Source: Luminiphilus sp. (GTDB lineage Bacteria > Pseudomonadota > Gammaproteobacteria > Pseudomonadales > Halieaceae). From it: 11,230 nt of DNA. The notes beneath the pieces were generated by a model, which was not told the origin of the DNA, searched no databases, and saw only the letters and a list, made by a program, of their open reading frames with translations. Made by a program: the position numbers and the translations under genes. The stretch is taken from positions 1-11,230 of the forward strand of contig JAQXEB010000006.1 of assembly GCA_029251065.1 (NCBI GenBank), given 5' to 3'. Of the stretch, positions 6,689 to 11,230 are shown piece by piece; position 1 is the stretch's first letter; each line of letters begins with the position of its first letter.

Positions 6689-6854
6689 CGTTTAAGTATA
6701 CCGAGGTGTTTTGAGAAACCCCACGCTAAAACCTCTGGCAAAAACGCGACACCGTGTCGTATCGAGCACTAAACGCGCTGCAACTGCTTGCCATACCTAG
6801 GCGTGTTGCTAGACAGTGTCGAGCACGGCTAAATTCAACACTGAGATAACTAAA
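6689..6854. promoter_or_regulatory. divergent intergenic region with dyad element
   Basis: This 166-bp region separates the minus-strand membrane hydroxylase and the plus-strand acylase. It contains a dyad, CGACAC-C-GTGTCG, at 6747-6759, and the 8-mer TCGAGCAC twice in the same orientation (6762-6769 and 6819-6826). Either could be an operator serving both genes. No convincing -35/-10 pair was found for the acylase. A TATACT sits at 6695-6700 on the minus strand, 6 bp before the hydroxylase ATG. Only the symmetry and repeats are observed; the role is inferred. Confidence 0.4.
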
Positions 6855-8948
6855 ATGACACATGTTTGTTTTCGCGCTGCACACACTGTTTTGGCATTTG
6901 CTCTGCTGACCCTGGGTTACTCGCTCAACGCACTGGCCCTCGAGGCGTCCATAGAGCGCGACACCTACGGCGTACCGCACGTGTACGGGGCAACCGACGC
7001 CGACGCTGCGTTTGGCCTTGCCTATGCACAAGCCGAAGACGCCTGGCCGATTATGGAAGGCAGCCTCCCCTTTTTTCGAGGAACCGCTGGCCGCTATGAG
7101 GGGCAGGAAGGCGCGCAATCTGACTACCTCGTCAAATGGCTGGACCTCTGGGGAACATTGGATAGGGACTATGAGCGTGTTTTATCGCCAGAAATCCGCG
7201 CCTATGTCGAGGCGTTTGCAGCAGGCTTTAATGCATTTGCACGCGATTATGCTGATGAAATCAAGCACCCAGAGCTACTGCCTGTGACCGGTAAAGACAT
7301 CGTCGCAGGCCACATGCTCAGGCACCCGTTATTTTATGGCTTTGAGGGACCGGTGCTAGAACTGTTTGGTGATACACGTCCCAACACCGTGAGCAAAGCG
7401 CCTTACAATCCAAAACCCAAGGAGCCCATCGGCTCCAATGCAACCGCCGTTGCGCCGTCGCGTACAGATGACGGATCCACCTACCTCATTATTAATTCAC
7501 ATCAGCCCCTGACGGGCCCTGTTGCTTGGTATGAGGCCCACCTCGAATCAGGTGAAGGCCTGAATATTATGGGGGGGCTGTTTCCAGGCGCGCCTACCAT
7601 GGGCGTTGGGTTTACAGAAGAACACGGTTGGGGAGCGACCGTTAACAAGCCTGATCTTGTCGATATCTACGTCCTCGAGATGAACCCTGACAATGAGAAT
7701 CAGTATCGACTTGACGGACAGTGGCACGACCTCGACGTCAGCACGGTAAAACTGAAGCTCAAGTTATGGGGTTTCCTGCCCTGGTCGGTGAGTCGCGAAG
7801 TACTGCGCTCTGCACACGGTCCTGCACTGCGAACAGATCATGGCGTGTACGCCATCCGCTACGCGGGCATCGACGAAATGAAGCAAGTCGAACAGTGGTT
7901 AGCGATGAACAAGGCCAAAAATTTCGAGCAATGGCGGACAGCAGTGGCGCTTAACCACATTCAAAGCTTCAACTTTGTTTATGCCAATCGGCATGGCGAT
8001 ATTCATTTTATTCACAACGCACAACTGCCCATCCGTGCACCAGGATGGAACTGGCAGCAGTACCTCCCGGGTGATCGATCCGATTTGATTTGGAATGCCT
8101 ATTACCCGACTGATGCCCTCCCACAGGTCACTAACCCCAGCTCAGGATTTATTCACAGCGCCAATCAGACACCCTTCAATGTCACCAGTGCGGCGGATAA
8201 CCCTGCGAAGTCCGATGCGCCTGCCGACGCGGGTTGGCAAACCCGCATGACCAATCGCGCAACGCGTGGGCTGGAGTTGTTCGAGAACTTTGGCCAAATC
8301 TCTGACGAGGAGGCCTGGGCGCTGAAGCACGACAATGACTACTCGCCCAACTATCGCGGCATGGCCTTTTTAAAGCGCGTGACGGGCTTGTCTGAGACTA
8401 CCGAAACGCAAGCAAAAGCGATTGCTGTGCTTGAGTCATGGGATCGATCGACGGACAAAGACAACCGGGGCGCTGCGCTCGGTGTCTGCGTACTGGCCGC
8501 CGAATGGCAAGCGGAGAGTGGCGGTAACAGCAATCCAGAAGCGGCAGACGTACTCGATGACTGCATTGCTCAGACGCTCGAGATCGGTGGCCAGCTGGAC
8601 CCGAAGTGGGGAGAGGTCAATCGCCATGGGCGCAACGGAACGTACTGGCCTGTCGCTGGTGGGCCAGACACGTTGAGAGCCATTTACAGCAGGCGACTCG
8701 AGGGCGACGATCACTTGACGGCGGTTGCCGGAGACGGCCTCTACTACGTCATTCGCTGGATGCCTAGTGGGGAGCAGCGTGTACTGGGGACTCACCAATA
8801 CGGTAACGACATGACCAATGCCGACTCACCGCACTACCTCGATCAGGCCGAGGACTACGCGAATGAGGTCCTGCACGAGCCTCTGTATACCAAGGAAAGT
8901 CGCCAAGGTCGCATCGAGCGTCGCTACACCGTCTCCTCCACACGTTAA
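6855..8948 (+). CDS. secreted penicillin-acylase-family Ntn hydrolase (N-acyl amide acylase)
   Basis: This 697-residue precursor belongs to the penicillin amidase / PvdQ / acyl-homoserine lactone acylase family, which cleaves amide-linked acyl chains in the periplasm. Residues 1-28 form a signal peptide ending AxA (NALA). The alpha-chain start ASIERDTYGVPHVYG and the GLAYAQAEDAW segment are family hallmarks. The nucleophile is Ser194 in IGSNATAVAP (codon 7434-7436): after self-cleavage at Gly193-Ser194 it becomes the beta-chain N-terminus. HQPLTGPVAWYEAHL and FPGAPTMGVGFTEEHGWGAT follow, as usual, and LNHIQSFNFVYAN (about 358-370 by the same count) fits the region of the active-site Asn. I chose the ATG at 6855 because it gives a compact signal peptide; a GTG at 6816 would add 13 polar residues. 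Substrate could be acyl-homoserine lactones, lipopeptides, beta-lactams or other N-acyl amides; sequence alone does not decide. Confidence 0.93.
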   Translation: MTHVCFRAAHTVLAFALLTLGYSLNALALEASIERDTYGVPHVYGATDADAAFGLAYAQAEDAWPIMEGSLPFFRGTAGRYEGQEGAQSDYLVKWLDLWGTLDRDYERVLSPEIRAYVEAFAAGFNAFARDYADEIKHPELLPVTGKDIVAGHMLRHPLFYGFEGPVLELFGDTRPNTVSKAPYNPKPKEPIGSNATAVAPSRTDDGSTYLIINSHQPLTGPVAWYEAHLESGEGLNIMGGLFPGAPTMGVGFTEEHGWGATVNKPDLVDIYVLEMNPDNENQYRLDGQWHDLDVSTVKLKLKLWGFLPWSVSREVLRSAHGPALRTDHGVYAIRYAGIDEMKQVEQWLAMNKAKNFEQWRTAVALNHIQSFNFVYANRHGDIHFIHNAQLPIRAPGWNWQQYLPGDRSDLIWNAYYPTDALPQVTNPSSGFIHSANQTPFNVTSAADNPAKSDAPADAGWQTRMTNRATRGLELFENFGQISDEEAWALKHDNDYSPNYRGMAFLKRVTGLSETTETQAKAIAVLESWDRSTDKDNRGAALGVCVLAAEWQAESGGNSNPEAADVLDDCIAQTLEIGGQLDPKWGEVNRHGRNGTYWPVAGGPDTLRAIYSRRLEGDDHLTAVAGDGLYYVIRWMPSGEQRVLGTHQYGNDMTNADSPHYLDQAEDYANEVLHEPLYTKESRQGRIERRYTVSSTR

Positions 8949-8952
8949 GTTT

Positions 8953-8985
8953 AGGGCGCGTCGCAAGCGTGCCCCTTTGCGCCCT
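8953..8985 (+). terminator. possible intrinsic terminator after the acylase gene
   Basis: Five bases after the acylase stop, GGGCGCG (8954-8960) can pair with CGTGCCC (8968-8974) around a 7-nt loop, followed by C and TTT (8976-8978). A second fold is possible: AGGGCGC (8953-8959) is also the exact complement of GCGCCCT (8979-8985). The T run is only three bases long, so termination strength is uncertain. Confidence 0.4.
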
Positions 8986-9168
8986 CAATAAGACTCAGCA
9001 GACCTGTAATCTACAGATGAATTAGGGCCAATTTGATTCGGTCCGCCCGATAAACCGGTTGGTCTCACCACAGTCCCAGCTTGGCGGCTTTTGACTGCTC
9101 ACAAGCCCGCCGATTGCTATGCTGAATCGTGAAAAAATACGACTAAAAATAGTTATTTACGAGCAGGT
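8986..9168 (+). promoter_or_regulatory. probable promoter region of the glycosidase-symporter unit
   Basis: The 183 bp before the glycosidase contain no gene. An extended -10-like TGCTATGCT lies at 9115-9123 (TG at 9115-9116, TATGCT at 9118-9123). A TTGACT at 9091-9096 resembles a -35, but its 21-bp spacing is too long for a standard sigma-70 promoter, so the extended -10 may act alone. Upstream, the 8-bp palindrome AACCGGTT (9053-9060) has the A-rich, central-CG form of LacI-family operators, which often control sugar genes. No regulator gene is in the window. The leader 9131-9160 is AT-rich. Confidence 0.4.
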
Positions 9169-10440
9169 ATGGCCAAAGTATGTCTAGTCGGTGATGGCAC
9201 CGATGGATACCGTCTAGAGGTTGATGGAGCACCGTTCTACGTCAAAGGAGCGGGACTGGAGTTCGGGCAGCTGGCGTCGCTGGCTCGCGCGGGTGGTAAT
9301 GCGTTCAGAACGTGGCGGGTAGCTAACGGGGAACGTAGCGCTGAAGACATTCTCGACGAAGCGCAGTCGCTTGGACTCATGGTCTGTATGGGTCTGGATA
9401 TGGCGCGCGAACGCCATGGGTTCGACTATTCAGATGCACAGGCCGTTGCCTTGCAGAATGAGCAGATCATGCTCGACGTAGAAAGACTCAAAGACCACCC
9501 TGCTCTGCTCATGTGGGGCTTAGGGAACGAGTTAAATCTTCGCGCCACAGACACCGGTGTCTGGGATGCAGTGGAAGACCTCGCGACTCGTATTAAAGCC
9601 GCTGACCCCAATCATCCCGTCACGACCATGCTGGCAGGTATTGACGAACCCACAGTCAGCGCGATTGCCACCAAGGCACCATCACTCGACTTCCTCTCGT
9701 TCCAAATTTACGGGGAAATTGATCAGCTTCCACAACTGCTGTCTCGCGCCGGCTACGACGGCCCCTACCAACTCACAGAATGGGGCCCAACCGGTCACTG
9801 GGAAAGCCCAAAAACTGAGTGGGGCAGACCGATCGAACCCAACAGTAGCCAAAAGGCCCGCGATATTTCACGCCGCTACCACACCATTATTCTTGCTGAC
9901 CGTCGTCGGTGCTTAGGCGCTTACATTTTTCTTTGGGGTCAAAAGCAAGAACGCACGCCCACTTGGTACAGCATGTTTCTTGAGGATGGCAAACACACGG
10001 AGGCTGTTGAGATCATGAATCAAGCTTGGGCAGGTCAAACACCCAAGCGCCATTCACTCCAAATCAAGTCACTGACACTGTCCGGTCAGCCCGCCAGCGC
10101 CAGCGTCACAGGTCAGATTGATGATGAACTTCATGCGCAACTCGCGCTGCTTGAAACCGACGGTAATCCGGCTATCTCTTGGACTGTCCGCACCGAGGTT
10201 TCTAGGGCACTTGAGAGTGATGGCGGAGATTTTGAGCCAACACCAGCAAGCCTAATATCAAGCGTTGGAACACAGAACATGGACTTTACTTTTCAACTTT
10301 CACAACCGGGTGAGTACCGCCTGTTTTGTCAAGTCGATATGCCCGATGCGACAAGCGCCGTGGTTAATCTGCCCTTTTTAGTCAAACCAAAATCTCGAAC
10401 CCGAAACGGGTTTTTAAACCTTTTTAGACGAAGAATTTAA
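9169..10440 (+). CDS. cytoplasmic clan-A glycoside hydrolase (GH2/GH5-like TIM barrel)
   Basis: This 423-residue protein reads as a TIM-barrel glycosidase of clan GH-A with a C-terminal beta domain. GYRLEVDGAPFYVKGAG (13-29) and GNAFRTWRVA (43-52) match the first barrel strands of GH2-type catalytic domains. WGLGNELN (116-123) gives the acid/base Glu121 preceded by the clan's Asn120 at the end of strand 4. LTEWG (202-206) gives the nucleophile Glu204 on strand 7, and GAYIFLWGQKQERTPTWYSMF (250-270) fits strand 8 with its aromatic subsite. Residues about 295-410 are beta-rich and could be a sandwich domain. It has no signal peptide, so it should act on sugar already imported, which fits the symporter gene that overlaps it by one base. 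Linkage specificity is not recognisable. The ribosome binding site is weak (GAG at 9161-9163). Confidence 0.85.
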   Translation: MAKVCLVGDGTDGYRLEVDGAPFYVKGAGLEFGQLASLARAGGNAFRTWRVANGERSAEDILDEAQSLGLMVCMGLDMARERHGFDYSDAQAVALQNEQIMLDVERLKDHPALLMWGLGNELNLRATDTGVWDAVEDLATRIKAADPNHPVTTMLAGIDEPTVSAIATKAPSLDFLSFQIYGEIDQLPQLLSRAGYDGPYQLTEWGPTGHWESPKTEWGRPIEPNSSQKARDISRRYHTIILADRRRCLGAYIFLWGQKQERTPTWYSMFLEDGKHTEAVEIMNQAWAGQTPKRHSLQIKSLTLSGQPASASVTGQIDDELHAQLALLETDGNPAISWTVRTEVSRALESDGGDFEPTPASLISSVGTQNMDFTFQLSQPGEYRLFCQVDMPDATSAVVNLPFLVKPKSRTRNGFLNLFRRRI

Positions 10441-11230
10441 TGAGCACACAAACACTGAGCAGTGACAATACAGCGGCCAGCGATAACGCTAAGACGCAAG
10501 CCATACCTCTGGGTCAAAAAGTCGCCTTTGGCGTCGGCATGCTGGCGAATCAGATGTTCCCAGCGGCGCTGGGTGTCTTCATGGTGATATTAGTTCAAAG
10601 CCTCGGTATGAGTCCGATTCTTTGGGGGTTTATATTCTTTCTACCCAAGCTAGTCGACGCACTGACCGACCCGCTGATGGGATATATCTCAGATCGCACT
10701 AACTCTCGCTGGGGAAAGCGCAGGCCCTTCGTCTTTATAGGCGCAGTGATTGCTGGAATTTCCTACATCGCCATGTGGCAACTGTCTGCTGAAAATGGGG
10801 AGATGTATAATTTCTGGTATTTTTTAGGGTGGTCAGTCGTATTCTTTCTCGGCATGACGATTTTCAGTGTCCCTTATGTAGCCATGGGCTACGAGATGAG
10901 CATCGATTACCACGAGCGAACGCGCCTCATGGCTGTGGCGCAATGGATAGGACAATTTGCATGGGTCATAGCACCTTGGTTTTGGATCATCCTCTACGAT
11001 CCGAATTGGTTTGATTCACCGACAGAAGGTGCCCGCACTCTTTCGATATACGTGGGTATAACCTGCACACTCTTGGCCATAGTGCCCGCTATTTTTTGTC
11101 ATTCTGAGGACATCACAAATACTGAAGAGGTTAATACTCGTGCGACGGTAATGGAAACTTTTAAGGAGTTGTTCAGAGGTATCTCTATCACACTGAAAAA
11201 TAAGCCTTTCCAGCGCATCTGCACCGCAAC
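10440..11230 (+). CDS. GPH-family MFS sugar:cation symporter, 3' end outside window
   Basis: The frame from the ATG at 10440 is open for 263 codons to the right edge, so the C-terminal part is missing. Its start overlaps the glycosidase stop as TAATG, a sign of translational coupling. The protein has the hallmarks of the glycoside-pentoside-hexuronide:cation symporter family (MFS_2): FLPKLVDALTDPLMGYISDRT (67-87) and NSRWGKRRPF (88-97) between transmembrane helices 2 and 3. The Asp residues here (73, 77) are in the region known for cation and sugar binding in MelB-type carriers. Hydrophobic helices lie near 28-57, 61-82, 96-113, 124-150, 163-186 and 201-219, followed by a cytoplasmic loop with an acidic cluster (222-232). 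The first 22 residues are polar. It likely imports the glycoside that the glycosidase cleaves; the sugar is unknown. Confidence 0.92.
   Translation, partial: MSTQTLSSDNTAASDNAKTQAIPLGQKVAFGVGMLANQMFPAALGVFMVILVQSLGMSPILWGFIFFLPKLVDALTDPLMGYISDRTNSRWGKRRPFVFIGAVIAGISYIAMWQLSAENGEMYNFWYFLGWSVVFFLGMTIFSVPYVAMGYEMSIDYHERTRLMAVAQWIGQFAWVIAPWFWIILYDPNWFDSPTEGARTLSIYVGITCTLLAIVPAIFCHSEDITNTEEVNTRATVMETFKELFRGISITLKNKPFQRICTA

Noticed and set aside
8436..8798. 120-residue minus-strand open frame inside the acylase gene
   Set aside because: It is antisense to a conserved part of the acylase and has no domain pattern.
9004..9016. LexA (SOS) box at CTGTA-ATC-TACAG
   Set aside because: The LexA site needs CTGT and ACAG eight bases apart; here they are five apart.
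9083..9100. Sigma-54 promoter before the glycosidase
   Set aside because: A TTGGC and a GC-like element are present, but the GG to GC spacing is 12 rather than the required 10 and the second element is not TTGC.

Overview
The window reads as densely packed chromosomal DNA from a Gram-negative bacterium, most likely a marine gammaproteobacterium. This placement is inferred from gene content: a Coq7-type ubiquinone hydroxylase, a periplasmic c-type cytochrome, exported acylase and amidohydrolase enzymes, and a sugar symporter next to a glycosidase. An OM60/NOR5 (Halieaceae)-like source would fit, but only a database search could settle it. There are no rRNA or tRNA genes, insertion sequences, phage genes or CRISPR arrays. 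Ten genes lie fully in the window and two more run off its ends.

Left part (1-3796). On the minus strand, alanine dehydrogenase (ald) is followed 43 bp downstream by a Coq7-family ubiquinone hydroxylase that leaves the window. An Lrp/AsnC-family regulator points away from ald across a 162-bp AT-rich intergenic region. That region carries a 12-bp direct repeat near each gene start and a 14-bp perfect palindrome, so the regulator is the likely controller of ald. Behind it on the plus strand is an exported M20/AbgB-like amidohydrolase.

Middle part (3752-6688). A minus-strand pair encodes a 4HBT-fold thioesterase (TTG start) and a conserved hypothetical protein whose 3' end overlaps the amidohydrolase tail to tail by 45 bp. 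A small monohaem cytochrome c follows on the plus strand. It converges, with an 8-bp gap, on a minus-strand membrane hydroxylase with sterol desaturase / alkylglycerol monooxygenase-type histidine boxes.

Right part (6689-11230). Divergent from the hydroxylase is a secreted penicillin-acylase-family Ntn hydrolase, followed by a hairpin that may terminate transcription. Then comes a cytoplasmic clan-A glycoside hydrolase overlapping by one base the start of a GPH-family sugar:cation symporter, which runs off the right edge. This last pair looks like an uptake-and-hydrolysis unit for a small glycoside.

I do not see a clearly new biological system. The items most worth following are the ald/lrp control region, the glycosidase-symporter unit, the conserved hypothetical paired with the thioesterase, and the extra N-terminal CxxxC segment of the cytochrome.
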